DNA from: Bacillota bacterium
GTDB taxonomy: Bacteria; Bacillota; Limnochordia; JAAZLZ01
Reading direction: 5' to 3'
Assembly (NCBI GenBank): GCA_012522085.1
Contig: JAAYLE010000129.1
Location: 1-32,001, forward strand
DNA: 32,001 nt
Position numbers and translations under genes: made by a program. Shown piece by piece: positions 15,210 through 24,426 of the stretch (its first letter is position 1; each line of letters opens with the position of its first letter). A model generated the notes under the pieces. It did not search any database. It was not told where the DNA came from and saw only the letters and a program-made list of their open reading frames with translations.

Positions 15210-17681
15210 ATGAATCATTATGACTTTCGGGTTGTCGAGGAAAAGTGGCAGCGCTACTGGGAAGAGCATGGTTTTTATCAAATCGAAGAGGATGCCAGCA
15301 AACCCAAGTATTACTGCCTAGAGATGTTCCCTTATCCATCGGGCCGCTTGCACATGGGCCATGTGCGCAATTATGCCATCGGCGATGTGGTTGCCCGCTA
15401 TCACACCATGCGGGGCTACAACGTGCTCCATCCGATGGGGTGGGATGCCTTCGGCTTGCCGGCGGAGAATGCGGCCATTCAACGGAATATCCATCCCAGC
15501 GAGTGGACCCGTCACAACATAGAGTACATGCGCACCCAGTTGAAGCGGATGGGCCTAAGTTATGACTGGCGCAGGGAAGTAACCTCATGCCTGCCTGATT
15601 ATTACCGCTGGACCCAGTGGCTGTTTCTGCAGATGTACCATAATGGCCTGGCCTACAAGAAGGCGGCCGCGGTGAATTGGTGTCCATCCTGCAACACGGT
15701 GCTGGCAAACGAGCAGGTGGTCAATGATGCCTGTGAGCGGTGCGGCACCGTCGTCGAGAGGCGGGAGCTGGAACAATGGTTCTTCAGGATCACCAAATAC
15801 GCGGACCGGTTGTTGGACAACCTCGACAAGCTAGATGGCTGGCCCGAGAAGGTCAAAATAATGCAGGCCAACTGGATCGGCCGCAGCGAGGGTGCGGAGA
15901 TTTTGTTCCCGGTCAAAGGCTTTGATGAGCACCTCGCGGTATTTACAACCCGGCCGGACACCATTTTCGGAGCGACCTACATGGTCTTGGCTCCCGAGCA
16001 CCCGTTGGTCGATAAGTTGATTTCCGGGACCCCGAACGAAGGGGCCATCCGATCCTTTATCGCTCAAGTTGCCGCCCAGGACGAGATGGATCGGACCGCC
16101 GAGCACACCGAGAAGCTGGGGATGTTCACCGGGGGATACTGCATCAACCCGGCGACTAAGGAAGAGATACCCGTCTGGATCGGCAACTACGTTCTGATGG
16201 GATATGGGACAGGGGCCATCATGGCCGTTCCTGCCCACGATCAGCGAGACCTTGACTTTGCCCGCAAGTATGGTCTAAAGGTCAGGGTCGTCATTCAGCC
16301 CGATGGGGACTTGGATGGAGAGACCATGGTTGAGGCCTACACAGGCCCTGGCCGACTGGTCAATTCGGGCCAGTTCGATGGCCTCCCCAGTGAAGAGGCA
16401 ATCGAAGCCATCACCAAGTTCTTGGAAGGACAAGGCCTGGGCCGCTTCCAAGTGAACTATCGTTTACGGGACTGGTTGATTTCCCGGCAGCGCTACTGGG
16501 GGGCGCCGATCCCCATCGTTTATTGCGAGCAGTGCGGTACGGTGCCGGTCCCGGAAGAGATGCTGCCTGTTTACCTGCCTATGGATGTCGCCTTCAAGCC
16601 CACGGGCCAGTCGCCCTTGGTTGAGGCGGATGAGTTTGTCCATACCGAGTGTCCCCGTTGTGGAGGCAAAGCCAAGCGGGAGACGGACACCATGGATACC
16701 TTCGTGTGCTCCTCCTGGTATTTCCTCCGCTACGCGGATCCCCACAACGAATCCTTGCCCTTCGCCAAAGAGAAGGTCGACTACTGGATGCCGGTGGACC
16801 AGTACATCGGCGGAGTTGAGCATGCGATCCTCCACTTGATGTATGCACGGTTCTTCCAGATGGTCATGTCCGATTTGGGCTTGGTGACTGTGGATGAGCC
16901 TTTCCAGAACTTGCTCACCCAGGGCATGGTGTTGAAGGGCGGCATCAAGATGTCCAAGTCCAAAGGCAATATCGTGGACCCGGACCACATCATCAACGAG
17001 TATGGTGCGGACACGGCCCGCGTGTTCGTCTTGTTCGCCTCGCCGCCGGAGAAAGAACTGGAGTGGAGCGATGAGGGCGTCGAAGGAGCTTACCGCTTCC
17101 TCAACCGCGTCTGGCGGCTTGTTAATGCCTATGCGGACCAGCTGGGGGAGACAGAGGAGCTTGATGTTAACCGGTTGACCAAGCAAGAGCGGGATCTTTG
17201 GCGCACCGTCAACTTGGCCATCAAGAAGGTGACCGAGGATGTTGAGGAGCGCTTCAATTTCAATACCGCCATCAGCAGCATTATGGAATTGACCAACGCC
17301 CTGTACCTCTACAAAGAAGGCTCCGGAGAGGTCAACCGCGCCTTGCTGGCCGCCGCCTTGGAAAAGCTCCTGCTGCTTTTGGCTCCGTTCGCACCCCATA
17401 TCACTGACGAACTCTGGTCCCGGCTTGGTCGAACGGAAAGCATCCATTTGCAGAAATGGCCCGACTACGATGAAGCTGCTTTACAGGTCGAAGAGATCAC
17501 GGTCGTCATCCAGGTCAATGGCCGGGTGCGGGACCGGCTGGTGGTTCCCGTCGACGTGGCTGAAGACGAGCTGAAGGAGCGGGCGTTGGCCCTGCCCCGG
17601 GTGCAAGAATTTGTGGATGGCAAACAGGTCGTCAAAGTGATCTTGGTTCCGGGCAAGCTGGTGAACATCGTGGTCAAGTAG
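15210..17681 (+). CDS. leuS: Leucyl-tRNA synthetase
   Basis: This cytoplasmic class I synthetase of 823 residues charges tRNA-Leu with leucine. The HIGH motif is HMGH (48-51, in [11 protein letters not shown]) and KMSKS lies at 580-584. Between them is the CP1 editing domain, with [12 protein letters not shown] and [15 protein letters not shown], which removes wrongly attached amino acids. Zinc-type cysteine pairs occur at CPSC/CERC and CEQC/CPRC. An anticodon-binding domain and a short C-terminal domain ([14 protein letters not shown]) finish the protein. The length is normal and nothing is missing. The start is ATG 15210, with a purine-rich GGGGAAAGGGCGG upstream. It is preceded by a leader with an attenuator-like hairpin and followed by its own terminator. 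Confidence 0.98.
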   Translation: MNHYDFRVVEEKWQRYWEEHGFYQIEEDASKPKYYCLEMFPYPSGRLHMGHVRNYAIGDVVARYHTMRGYNVLHPMGWDAFGLPAENAAIQRNIHPSEWTRHNIEYMRTQLKRMGLSYDWRREVTSCLPDYYRWTQWLFLQMYHNGLAYKKAAAVNWCPSCNTVLANEQVVNDACERCGTVVERRELEQWFFRITKYADRLLDNLDKLDGWPEKVKIMQANWIGRSEGAEILFPVKGFDEHLAVFTTRPDTIFGATYMVLAPEHPLVDKLISGTPNEGAIRSFIAQVAAQDEMDRTAEHTEKLGMFTGGYCINPATKEEIPVWIGNYVLMGYGTGAIMAVPAHDQRDLDFARKYGLKVRVVIQPDGDLDGETMVEAYTGPGRLVNSGQFDGLPSEEAIEAITKFLEGQGLGRFQVNYRLRDWLISRQRYWGAPIPIVYCEQCGTVPVPEEMLPVYLPMDVAFKPTGQSPLVEADEFVHTECPRCGGKAKRETDTMDTFVCSSWYFLRYADPHNESLPFAKEKVDYWMPVDQYIGGVEHAILHLMYARFFQMVMSDLGLVTVDEPFQNLLTQGMVLKGGIKMSKSKGNIVDPDHIINEYGADTARVFVLFASPPEKELEWSDEGVEGAYRFLNRVWRLVNAYADQLGETEELDVNRLTKQERDLWRTVNLAIKKVTEDVEERFNFNTAISSIMELTNALYLYKEGSGEVNRALLAAALEKLLLLLAPFAPHITDELWSRLGRTESIHLQKWPDYDEAALQVEEITVVIQVNGRVRDRLVVPVDVAEDELKERALALPRVQEFVDGKQVVKVILVPGKLVNIVVK

Positions 17682-17706
17682 GGCTTTCCTTCAGCAGGAG
17701 TTGCAG

Positions 17707-17742
17707 TGGCCGATGGAGAAGGATCTTCCATCGGCCATTCTT
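17707..17742 (+). terminator. Terminator after leuS
   Basis: A perfect 11-bp stem (17707-17717 with 17727-17737) is followed by TTCTT. It begins 26 bases past the leuS stop. comEA starts 40 bases beyond it, so comEA is probably served by read-through or a promoter of its own that I cannot see. Confidence 0.75.
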
Positions 17743-17781
17743 GTCCCAAGCACCGGCCAGCCCCCAGGAGGGAAGGACCAG

Positions 17782-18162
17782 GTGTTTGATCTTAATCGGC
17801 GGGAACAGATGGTCATCGTTCTGTTGGTGTTGTCCTTGAGTCTCGGTTCAGGTTTGTGGCTGCGGGCTGCCGTTTGGTCGGCCGAGGGTCCGGTAGAGAT
17901 CCAGATTGAAGAGATGGCCTCCCCAGAGGAACTCCCGGCACCTGCCCAGGGAGATTGGTCATTGGACCCCCGGGTGAATGTAAACACAGCCTCGGAGGAG
18001 CTCCTAGTCACCTTGCCGGGCATCGGTCCGGTGCTCGCCCGGCGGATTATTGCCTACCGGGAGGAGCATGGCCATTTCGCCACATTGGAGGACCTCCTGC
18101 AAGTCAGCGGCATTGGGGAGAAAAAGCTGGCTGCTTTGGAGGACTTAATCCGCGTTGAGTAG
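17782..18162 (+). CDS. comEA: ComEA-type helix-hairpin-helix DNA-binding protein
   Basis: This 126-residue protein has one N-terminal membrane anchor (about 9-28), a short acidic and proline-rich linker, and a C-terminal double helix-hairpin-helix domain. The domain shows VNVNTASEELLVTLPGIGPVLARRIIAYR split by short gaps from DLLQVSGIGEKKLAAL. ComEA binds incoming double-stranded DNA outside the membrane during competence. The form here is short and I see no SLBB domain in the linker. GTG 17782 was chosen because AGGAGG lies 10 bases upstream and the anchor begins at once; the frame upstream runs through the leuS terminator. No comEC follows, so the DNA channel must be encoded elsewhere if the pathway is complete. 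Confidence 0.88.
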   Translation: MFDLNRREQMVIVLLVLSLSLGSGLWLRAAVWSAEGPVEIQIEEMASPEELPAPAQGDWSLDPRVNVNTASEELLVTLPGIGPVLARRIIAYREEHGHFATLEDLLQVSGIGEKKLAALEDLIRVE

Positions 18163-18171
18163 TAATAAGTA

Positions 18172-18201
18172 CCCGGTCCTCTTTGGACCGGGCCGTTTGT
18201 T
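18172..18201 (+). terminator. Terminator after comEA
   Basis: A perfect 8-bp stem (18172-18179 with 18185-18192) with a 5-nt loop is followed by CCGTTTGTT. The T-run is interrupted, so it is probably of moderate strength. Confidence 0.6.
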
Positions 18202-18278
18202 AGTGGGGCATGGTTTAATTCCCAGGCAAACAAGGAAGACTAGAATGAGCTGTCAGTCAAGGGGAAGGAGAGCTTGAC

Positions 18279-19553
18279 GTGCAAATGGAGTTTCAAGAAG
18301 GCTTGCTGCCTAATGGCATTCATCTCCATACCTGCGCCACCGATCGGTTCAACACGGTGCTGTGCAAACTGTACATCCACCAGCCCTTAGGGCCCAAGGC
18401 GGGCGCGACAGCCCTCTTGCCCTTTCTCCTGAGGAGGGGCTGCAGGACTTATCCCACCTTGCGGGACGTGGCTCGCCGGTTGGAGGAGCTTTATGGAGCC
18501 GTCTTCAGCGCGGATGTGGTCAAGATCGGCGAGCGCCAGCTGATTGAGTTGGGCCTTTCCGTGCCGGACGAGAAGGTTCTGGGGGTTTCGGGCCTGTTGG
18601 ATGAAGCCTTGCAGACCTTGGCGGAAGTGGTCTGCCGCCCCTTGCTGGAAGGTGAGGGCTTCAACCGAGAGTACTTTCGCCAGGAGCGGGAGCTGCTCTT
18701 GCGCAAGATTGACGGCTTGATTAACGACAAGCCTCGTTACGCGATGCTGCGGCTCTTTCAGGAGATGTGCCCGGACGAGCCCTTCGGGATCCACAAGTAT
18801 GGGAGCAAGGAGGAAATCGAAGGACTTACGGCGGTTTCCTTGTTCGAACACTACCAAGAGGTTCGCCAAGGGCAATGTGATCTGTTCATAGTGGGCAACG
18901 TGAACCACGCCCAGGTGGCTGAAGCTGTCCAAGGGGCCTTTGAGGATGGATGGCGGTCCCAAGAGTTCCCTCCGGTGAGCGAAGGGACGCCCCGCGGCGG
19001 CGTGGAAGTCAGGGAGGAGCAGGACGTCAATCAAGGGATCCTGGCCATGGGGCTGCGCTCCCGGGCCACGTACCGGGATGAGGATTACCCGGCCCTTCTT
19101 TTCTACAATGGCATTCTCGGGGGATTCCCCCATTCCAAGCTGTTCATCAATGTCAGGGAGCGGGCCAGCCTCGCCTATTTTGCCTTCTCGCGCCTGGAGC
19201 CTACCAAAGGGGTGCTGGCTGCCAGCGCTGGCATCGATGTGAAGGAATACGAGCGGGCCCGGGACATCATCAAAGCACAAGTAGACGCCTTGGCGGCGGG
19301 TGACATTTCCGATGAGGAGATGGAGGGCACCCGGCGGGGGCTCATTCACCGCCAGCGCACCGTCAGCGACGACCCTGGCGGGCTGGTCGACAGCCACCTG
19401 CTGGGATTGATCAACAATCGCATCCGCCCCCAAACTGAATTAATCGACCAATTGGGCCAGGTGACCCGGGAGGATGTGGTCAGGGTGGCCCGGGAGGTCC
19501 AGCCCGATGTGACCTTCTTCCTGTGTGGTCCTCGGGAAAGGGAGGGAAACTAG
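18279..19553 (+). CDS. yfmF: YfmF-like M16-family protein (EF-P modification-associated)
   Basis: This 424-residue protein of the M16 peptidase fold lacks the zinc-binding HxxEH motif: the equivalent region reads ALLPFLLRRG. This is normal for the non-catalytic partner in YfmF/YfmH pairs. Other M16 features remain, such as YPTLRDVARRLEELYGA and the C-terminal RASLAYFAFSR segment. In Bacillus subtilis the homologous pair is needed for maturation of the 5-aminopentanol modification on elongation factor P. GTG 18279 has AAGGAG 8 bases upstream; an ATG two codons later is possible. The stop is directly followed by the yfmH start, so the two are surely co-expressed. Confidence 0.87.
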   Translation: MQMEFQEGLLPNGIHLHTCATDRFNTVLCKLYIHQPLGPKAGATALLPFLLRRGCRTYPTLRDVARRLEELYGAVFSADVVKIGERQLIELGLSVPDEKVLGVSGLLDEALQTLAEVVCRPLLEGEGFNREYFRQERELLLRKIDGLINDKPRYAMLRLFQEMCPDEPFGIHKYGSKEEIEGLTAVSLFEHYQEVRQGQCDLFIVGNVNHAQVAEAVQGAFEDGWRSQEFPPVSEGTPRGGVEVREEQDVNQGILAMGLRSRATYRDEDYPALLFYNGILGGFPHSKLFINVRERASLAYFAFSRLEPTKGVLAASAGIDVKEYERARDIIKAQVDALAAGDISDEEMEGTRRGLIHRQRTVSDDPGGLVDSHLLGLINNRIRPQTELIDQLGQVTREDVVRVAREVQPDVTFFLCGPREREGN

Positions 19554-20822
19554 ATGCCCGTTGCCATCTTCAAGGATATTTACCACCAGACCGTTGAACC
19601 GGGCATGGACGTTTTTGTGCTGCCGCGCAAGTACAATAAGAAATATGCGGTGGTGGGCGTCAAGTACGGTTCCGTCGACAACGAGTTCATCGTCCCCGGC
19701 GAGGATGAAGGCGTGGTTGTGCCCGCGGGGATCGCCCACTTCCTCGAACATAAGATGTTCGATGAGGAATGGGGAAACGCTTTTGAACGCTTCTCTCAGC
19801 TGGGGGCCTCGGCCAATGCCTACACCAGCTACACTGTCACCGCCTACTTGTTCTCGGCAACGGAAGGCTTCTGGGAGAGCTTCGAGCTGCTTCTGGATTT
19901 TGTCCAGCAGCCCTACTTCACCCCGGAGAGCGTAGCCAAAGAGAAGGGGATCATTCAACAGGAATTGATGATGATCGAAGACGATCCGGACCGGAAGCTG
20001 TTCAGCAGCCTTCTGCAAGGTCTTTTCCAGCGTCACCCGGTCCGCATCGAAATCGGCGGCACCGTTGACTCCATCGCTAAGATCACCCCGGAATTGCTCT
20101 ATGATTGTCACCGCACCTTCTATCACCCGGCCAATATGGCCGTCTGCGTCGTGGGGGATGTGGATCCCGATGAAGTGACGAGGCGAGTCCGTGAAGACCT
20201 TCAGGGCCGAGACTACGAACCCCAGGGGGAAATCCGTCGGATCATGCCCACGGAACCAGCAGAGGTCCATCGCGCCCGGATGGAGACGAAGATGCTCGTC
20301 TCCCGGCCCCGCCTGGGCATCGGCTTCAAGGAGGCAGGCCCCCCATTGAAGGGCAAGGACCTCCTTCGCCGGGAGGCGGCGACTAATCTTCTGCTTCAGG
20401 CAGTGTTGGGGCGCAGCTCGCCTTTGTACAGCGAGCTTTATGAAGCTGGTTTAATCGACGATCAGTTTGGCCTGCGCTACTATGCCAGTGAACACTTCGG
20501 CTTTACCATGATCGAAGGAGAAACGGAGGACCCCGACATCCTCTATCAAAGGATCATCGAGGGGCTGGCCAAGGCCCGAGACGAAGGGGTGGCTTTGGCT
20601 GATCTGGAACGTCTGCGCAAGAAATCCATCGGCCGCTTGATCAATGCCTTTGATTCTTCCGACTATGTGGCCAACAGCCTGTTGAGCTACCACTTTGAAG
20701 GCACCTCCCTCAGGGATTATTTAGATGTCCTGCAGGATCTAACCCTGGCCGACCTGGAAGAGCGCTGGCGGCACTTGGATCCAAAAGCGGCGGCTTCAAC
20801 CATCATCCGACCGATGGACTAG
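19554..20822 (+). CDS. yfmH: YfmH-like M16 zinc metallopeptidase
   Basis: This 422-residue active M16 peptidase carries His62-x-x-Glu65-His66 (HFLEH), with the third zinc ligand expected at a Glu in the KEKGIIQQELMM region. The N-terminal catalytic half is followed by a C-terminal half that includes RLINAFDSSDYVANSLLSYHF. It begins on the base after the yfmF stop, with AGGGAGGG just upstream. Pairing with the inactive partner suggests a heterodimer in the cytoplasm. By homology it works in the processing linked to EF-P 5-aminopentanolylation. The reductase gene ymfI, often nearby in Bacillus, is not seen here. Confidence 0.92.
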   Translation: MPVAIFKDIYHQTVEPGMDVFVLPRKYNKKYAVVGVKYGSVDNEFIVPGEDEGVVVPAGIAHFLEHKMFDEEWGNAFERFSQLGASANAYTSYTVTAYLFSATEGFWESFELLLDFVQQPYFTPESVAKEKGIIQQELMMIEDDPDRKLFSSLLQGLFQRHPVRIEIGGTVDSIAKITPELLYDCHRTFYHPANMAVCVVGDVDPDEVTRRVREDLQGRDYEPQGEIRRIMPTEPAEVHRARMETKMLVSRPRLGIGFKEAGPPLKGKDLLRREAATNLLLQAVLGRSSPLYSELYEAGLIDDQFGLRYYASEHFGFTMIEGETEDPDILYQRIIEGLAKARDEGVALADLERLRKKSIGRLINAFDSSDYVANSLLSYHFEGTSLRDYLDVLQDLTLADLEERWRHLDPKAAASTIIRPMD

Positions 20823-20824
20823 CT

Positions 20825-20848
20825 GGGCTCCTGTCGGGGCCCCTTTTT
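20825..20848 (+). terminator. Terminator after yfmH
   Basis: A 7-bp stem with one G-T pair (20825-20831 with 20836-20842) and a TGTC loop is followed by CTTTTT. Confidence 0.7.
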
Positions 20849-20921
20849 CTTATTGCCCGCGCCAACATCCCTTAGGATGGCGGTCATTTAACTGATCTGT
20901 CGCCCTTTCCCACCTCCTAGC

Positions 20922-20966
20922 CCAGCTTTCTTCCGTCCCGCGGGGCCCTTGGCCAGGGAAAGCTGG
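20922..20966 (+). other. Structured hairpin upstream of the folate cyclo-ligase gene
   Basis: CCAGCTTTC (20922-20930) pairs perfectly with GAAAGCTGG (20958-20966). Beyond an internal loop a further CTCC/GGAG pairing is possible. A smaller CATCC-CTTA-GGATG hairpin lies just upstream. No T-run follows, so it is not a simple terminator. It could be a structured leader or a small RNA; I cannot assign a family. Confidence 0.4.
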
Positions 20967-21008
20967 ATTGGGGGAGAATATGTCACCATTAACTAGGGAG
21001 GGAAGCCC

Positions 21009-21587
21009 TTGGACAAGAGGGAGCTTAGGCAAGCCAAGCTCGCGCAGCGGGATGGGCTGCCAGAAGAGGTTAGGAAAGAGAAAAGCAGGCTGATCGCCCG
21101 GCAGCTTTTTGAACTGCCGGCTTTCGCCGCAGCCAAGAAGGTAATGCTCTTTGCCAGCATGGGCTCAGAGGTCCACACCAAGGAGATGGCTCTCCAGGCC
21201 CTGAAAGAAGGCAAGCGGGTGGCTTTGCCGGTAACTGACCGGGTGACTAGAGAGCTAATTCCCGGTTGGATAACCAGCTGGGATGAGCTGGTGCCCGGCG
21301 TCTGGGGAATTCCAGAGCCCGACCGGAGCCGCTTGTGGCTGGCCCCGATCGATGAAATAGACCTGGTGGTGGTGCCGGGGGTGGTCTTCGATCAGAGGGG
21401 ATATCGGATCGGCTATGGAGGCGGATATTACGATCGCCTGCTTCCTCGGCTCAGGCCCGGCGCCCTCAAAGTCGGCATCGCCTTTGCCGAACAAATAGTT
21501 GATGCTGTGCCGGCCCGCGAGTATGATATACCAGTGGACTTGGTGATTACTGACGAAGGGACGTCGACCTTCCTAAGGCTTGGCTAG
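21009..21587 (+). CDS. 5-formyltetrahydrofolate cyclo-ligase
   Basis: This 192-residue cytoplasmic enzyme converts 5-formyl-THF to 5,10-methenyl-THF using ATP, a folate salvage step. The N-terminal KRELRQAKLAQRDGL segment, the central WGIPEP motif and the nucleotide-binding GYGGGYYDRLL motif are family signatures. The length is typical. The start is TTG 21009, preceded by GGGAGG; no better ATG exists upstream in frame. It follows a structured intergenic element and precedes the bactofilin-like gene by 73 bases. Known symbols include fau, ygfA and yqgN; none is preferred here. Confidence 0.95.
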   Translation: MDKRELRQAKLAQRDGLPEEVRKEKSRLIARQLFELPAFAAAKKVMLFASMGSEVHTKEMALQALKEGKRVALPVTDRVTRELIPGWITSWDELVPGVWGIPEPDRSRLWLAPIDEIDLVVVPGVVFDQRGYRIGYGGGYYDRLLPRLRPGALKVGIAFAEQIVDAVPAREYDIPVDLVITDEGTSTFLRLG

Positions 21588-21660
21588 GGCGCTTTGTTCC
21601 TTTCGAGTAATACCGGGCAGAAGTGGATTATAGAATGAACGCGGAGGGGGAGGTGAGGCC

Positions 21661-22536
21661 ATGCGGCAACTGATTTGGGCCTTGGTTTTATGTTTGCTGA
21701 CCCCATTGTCTGCGGGGGCGGCCGTCGAGCATCACCGGGGAGATCTGGTCCGCTTTGGGGCATCGGTCCACATCCCGGAGCAGATGCTCCTGGACGGATC
21801 GGTTGTCGTTATCGGCGGCGATGCCCAGGTCGATGGCCGGGTGATGGATGATGTGGTGGTCATCGGCGGCGGCAGCCGGATCAACGGGCCGGTAGGGGGC
21901 AATGTCTTCACCATTGGCGGGCGGGTTGTCCTGGAAGCGAAAGCGCGAATTGACGGCGATGTGACCGGCATTGGCCGCGGCGTAGAGGTCCATCCCGGCG
22001 CCCTGGTCCGGGGGAAAACGGTCGATATGGGCTTCCCCCGTTTTCACCGGGGGAGGGGCTGGGTGGCCTTCTATCCCTATCCGGGAGCCTTTTGGCGCGG
22101 GATGAACGCCGTGGCCGTCGCCGCCCTGGCGGTGCTCCTGGGGGCTCTTTTCCCCGGGGCCCTGGATAATGTGGCTGGGGCCCTCAGCCGGCAGCCGGGC
22201 CGCTCTTTGCTCATGGGCCTTCTCTTGGCTATAGCCTTTGTCCCCGGGGTCCTCTTCTTGGTCTTGACTATCGTTGGCATTCCCCTGATTGCCGTCCTGG
22301 TCTCCGGACTAGTTGCCGCCTGGATGATGGGTTACGCGGCTGTGGCCCTGCTCATCGGGCGGCGCATCACCGGCGAGGGACGGTTGGGGATGATCGTTGA
22401 AATCTTGGTCGGCGTAGTGCTCCTGGGACTAGTCCGTTTCCTGCCGGTTTTCGGCGGGCTCTTAGGAATTGCTGCTGTCCTGTTTGGCCTTGGTGCTGTA
22501 CTTGATACCAGGTTCGGCACCCGGCCGACTAATTAA
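21661..22536 (+). CDS. Bactofilin-like (polymer-forming) membrane protein
   Basis: This 291-residue protein has a signal peptide (about 1-20, ending AGA), a short right-handed beta-repeat region like that of bactofilins or acyltransferase hexapeptides (GSVVVIGGDAQVDGRVMDDV, then VIGGGSRINGPVGGNVFTIGG), and a C-terminal half with about four hydrophobic membrane segments from residue 145 onwards. The beta region would face outside if the signal is cleaved or acts as an anchor. Proteins with this order are annotated as polymer-forming cytoskeletal proteins, but the function of this membrane type is unclear. GGGGGAGGTGAGGCC precedes the ATG. It is closely followed by the acetyltransferase gene, 22 bases on. 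Confidence 0.8.
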   Translation: MRQLIWALVLCLLTPLSAGAAVEHHRGDLVRFGASVHIPEQMLLDGSVVVIGGDAQVDGRVMDDVVVIGGGSRINGPVGGNVFTIGGRVVLEAKARIDGDVTGIGRGVEVHPGALVRGKTVDMGFPRFHRGRGWVAFYPYPGAFWRGMNAVAVAALAVLLGALFPGALDNVAGALSRQPGRSLLMGLLLAIAFVPGVLFLVLTIVGIPLIAVLVSGLVAAWMMGYAAVALLIGRRITGEGRLGMIVEILVGVVLLGLVRFLPVFGGLLGIAAVLFGLGAVLDTRFGTRPTN

Positions 22537-22558
22537 GGTTGCGGGAAGGAAGGGAATC

Positions 22559-23020
22559 ATGGTCGTATTTCGCAAAGCGAGGATGCCGGATGTGGAGCAG
22601 ATCCATGCTCTCGTGAACGATTATGCCTCCAAGGGACTGATGCTTCCCCGGTCGCGCAATATGCTTTATGAGTGCCTGCGGGAGTTTACCGTCATTGAAG
22701 AAGACGGGCGCTTCCTGGGCGTCGGCGGCCTTCATATCATCTGGGAAGACCTGGCGGAAATCCGGGCGTTGGCTCTAGTTCCTGAGGCCCAGGGGAGGAA
22801 GCTGGGCAAGCAGCTGGTGGAGACCCTGATTGAGGAGGCCCGCTCCCTGCACATCCCCCGGGTGTTTGCCTTGACATACAATGTTCGCTTCTTCGTCAGT
22901 TGTGGCTTTCGCGAGATTTCCAAGGATGATCTGCCCCACAAAGTGTGGAAAGAGTGCATCAACTGCCCTCAGTTTCCCAATTGCGATGAAGTCGCCGTAA
23001 TCCGCGATTTGGACGTTTAG
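22559..23020 (+). CDS. GNAT N-acetyltransferase, short ArgA type
   Basis: This 153-residue single-domain GNAT protein has the acetyl-CoA loop in the PEAQGRKLGKQLV segment and strand EIRALALVPE before it. It closely resembles the short bacterial amino-acid (glutamate) N-acetyltransferases that start arginine biosynthesis, including the C-terminal ECINCPQFPNCDEVAV cysteine motif common in that group. The reaction would be glutamate plus acetyl-CoA to N-acetylglutamate in the cytoplasm. ATG 22559 follows GGAAGGAAGGGAATC; the frame opens earlier inside the upstream gene, but without a site. No other arg gene is in the window, so the role is inferred from sequence alone. Confidence 0.83.
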   Translation: MVVFRKARMPDVEQIHALVNDYASKGLMLPRSRNMLYECLREFTVIEEDGRFLGVGGLHIIWEDLAEIRALALVPEAQGRKLGKQLVETLIEEARSLHIPRVFALTYNVRFFVSCGFREISKDDLPHKVWKECINCPQFPNCDEVAVIRDLDV

Positions 23021-23109
23021 TAGCCTGCGGCCCCTCCCTTCCCAGGTTATATCTGCGGCCTCGCCGGAATAGATTTTGTACTAGACTGGCGAAAGGGCGG
23101 TGAGGGGAC

Positions 23110-24306
23110 ATGTTTCGGCGACTGCGCTACGGGCTGCGCCTCTTTGGCCTGCGGCTGCGAAGGCGTTCCTATGCATTGACCCGTCGTCTGCCCCGGTCCG
23201 CCGTGCGGAACATGGGACTTTTCTACGGCGGGCTGATTCTGGGGGCTCTCTTGCTGACCGTGGGCCGGTTGTATCCCGGCTTTTACAGCTCCGTGGCCGT
23301 CGGCGCCTACCGGGGAGCGGCCGCCCTTGTCTCCGGCTGCCAGCAGCTGATTATTCCCGCCATGATCGAAATGAGGGGGTCCGACTTGCCCAAGGAGATC
23401 CTCAAGAAGGGTCTGCCGATCCTGGAGTTGGGTCCGGAGCCCTTCGATGGTCAAGATGCGGTGCGAAGTCTAGTGCGGGTAGTGACCAGCTTTGACTTGG
23501 CCGATCCCGCAAGCTTCATTGCGGCAGGTCTGCCTCAGTTGCAAGGGGCGGGGTTTGAAGAGCTCCCTCGCGTTGAGATCACCGTGCCCGAAAAGCCCGA
23601 GCCAGTCCAGGAAATCCCTGCTGCTGCTCTTCCGGCTAGAGATCCGGCGCCCCGCCTGCGGGAGTGGGGGAGCAGGCCCCTCATCGCCATCTACCACACC
23701 CATAATTCCGAAACCTATCATCGTCCAGGCATGAATCCTGACCGGTTCAACGATTATCACATCCGCAACACGACGGATACGGGGATTATGCGCGTGGGTC
23801 GGGAGTTTGCCCGGGTGATGCAGGAGCAGTACGGCATCCCCGTGCTCCATTCCCAGCGACTCCATGACAGCGACGGCTTCCTCCGCAGCTATATCAACTC
23901 CCTCGACACCATCACCAGGATCCTGGCCGACAACGATCAGGTGGAGGTGGTCCTCGACTTGCACCGGGATGGGGTGGCTAACGCGGATCTGACTACCACC
24001 ATCAACGGACAGCAGGTAGCCCAGATTCTAATCGTGGTCACCACCGATGATTATGGGCTGCCCCATCCTAACTGGCGGCGCAATCTAGCCTTTGCCCGCT
24101 TCCTCCATGAACGGATGGAGGAGATGTACCCCGGTCTGTCCCGGGGGGTAAGAGTGGTGACCACCGCCCGCTACAACCTCCACGTCCATCCTCGGGCCCT
24201 CCTGTTGGAGATCGGAAACTACAACCACGCCGAGGAGCTGGCTCTCCGGTCCGTGCGCCTCCTGGCCGATGTGTTCGCTACGGTGATGGCCGACTTGCCC
24301 CGTTAG
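23110..24306 (+). CDS. spoIIP: Stage II sporulation protein P (SpoIIP)
   Basis: This 398-residue protein has a basic N-terminus, one membrane anchor (about 36-54), a variable middle part and a C-terminal SpoIIP amidase/endopeptidase domain. The domain has His196-Thr-His198-Asn-Ser-Glu201 and a later DLHRDG motif, both typical of the zinc site. SpoIIP works with SpoIID and SpoIIM to thin septal peptidoglycan so that the mother cell can engulf the forespore. This is the clearest evidence that the organism forms spores. ATG 23110 follows a GTGAGGGGAC site. Expression is expected from a mother-cell sigma-E promoter, but I could not find a convincing one in the 89 bases upstream. Confidence 0.95.
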   Translation: MFRRLRYGLRLFGLRLRRRSYALTRRLPRSAVRNMGLFYGGLILGALLLTVGRLYPGFYSSVAVGAYRGAAALVSGCQQLIIPAMIEMRGSDLPKEILKKGLPILELGPEPFDGQDAVRSLVRVVTSFDLADPASFIAAGLPQLQGAGFEELPRVEITVPEKPEPVQEIPAAALPARDPAPRLREWGSRPLIAIYHTHNSETYHRPGMNPDRFNDYHIRNTTDTGIMRVGREFARVMQEQYGIPVLHSQRLHDSDGFLRSYINSLDTITRILADNDQVEVVLDLHRDGVANADLTTTINGQQVAQILIVVTTDDYGLPHPNWRRNLAFARFLHERMEEMYPGLSRGVRVVTTARYNLHVHPRALLLEIGNYNHAEELALRSVRLLADVFATVMADLPR

Positions 24307-24356
24307 TATTTTCTTCCTCCGCGGGGAACACTAAGGCTAAAGGCCTGGGAGGGATT

Positions 24357-24405
24357 GGGCCCCCGAGGGCGAATAAGTCCTCCGGGGCGGAGGCCCGTCT
24401 TTTTT
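24357..24405 (+). terminator. Terminator or attenuator between spoIIP and murJ
   Basis: A long, slightly bulged stem (CCCCGAGG 24361-24368 with CCTCCGGGG 24379-24387, extended by GGGC 24357-24360 with GCCC 24393-24396) is followed by a T-run at 24400-24405. It ends only 21 bases before the murJ start and leaves no room for a promoter between them. Confidence 0.7.
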
Positions 24406-24426
24406 GTCCGATGGGAGGGTGCGGAT

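Noticed and set aside
16464-17447. Long minus-strand reading frame opposite leuS
   Set aside because: It is the mirror of highly conserved leuS sequence, has no ribosome binding site and shows no protein family features.
18387-19433. Long minus-strand reading frame opposite yfmF
   Set aside because: It lies entirely within the well-supported yfmF gene and arises from G+C-rich codon bias.
20850-21008. 6S RNA gene
   Set aside because: The hairpin is too short and I cannot find the long rod with a central bubble expected of 6S; it is kept only as an unassigned structured element.
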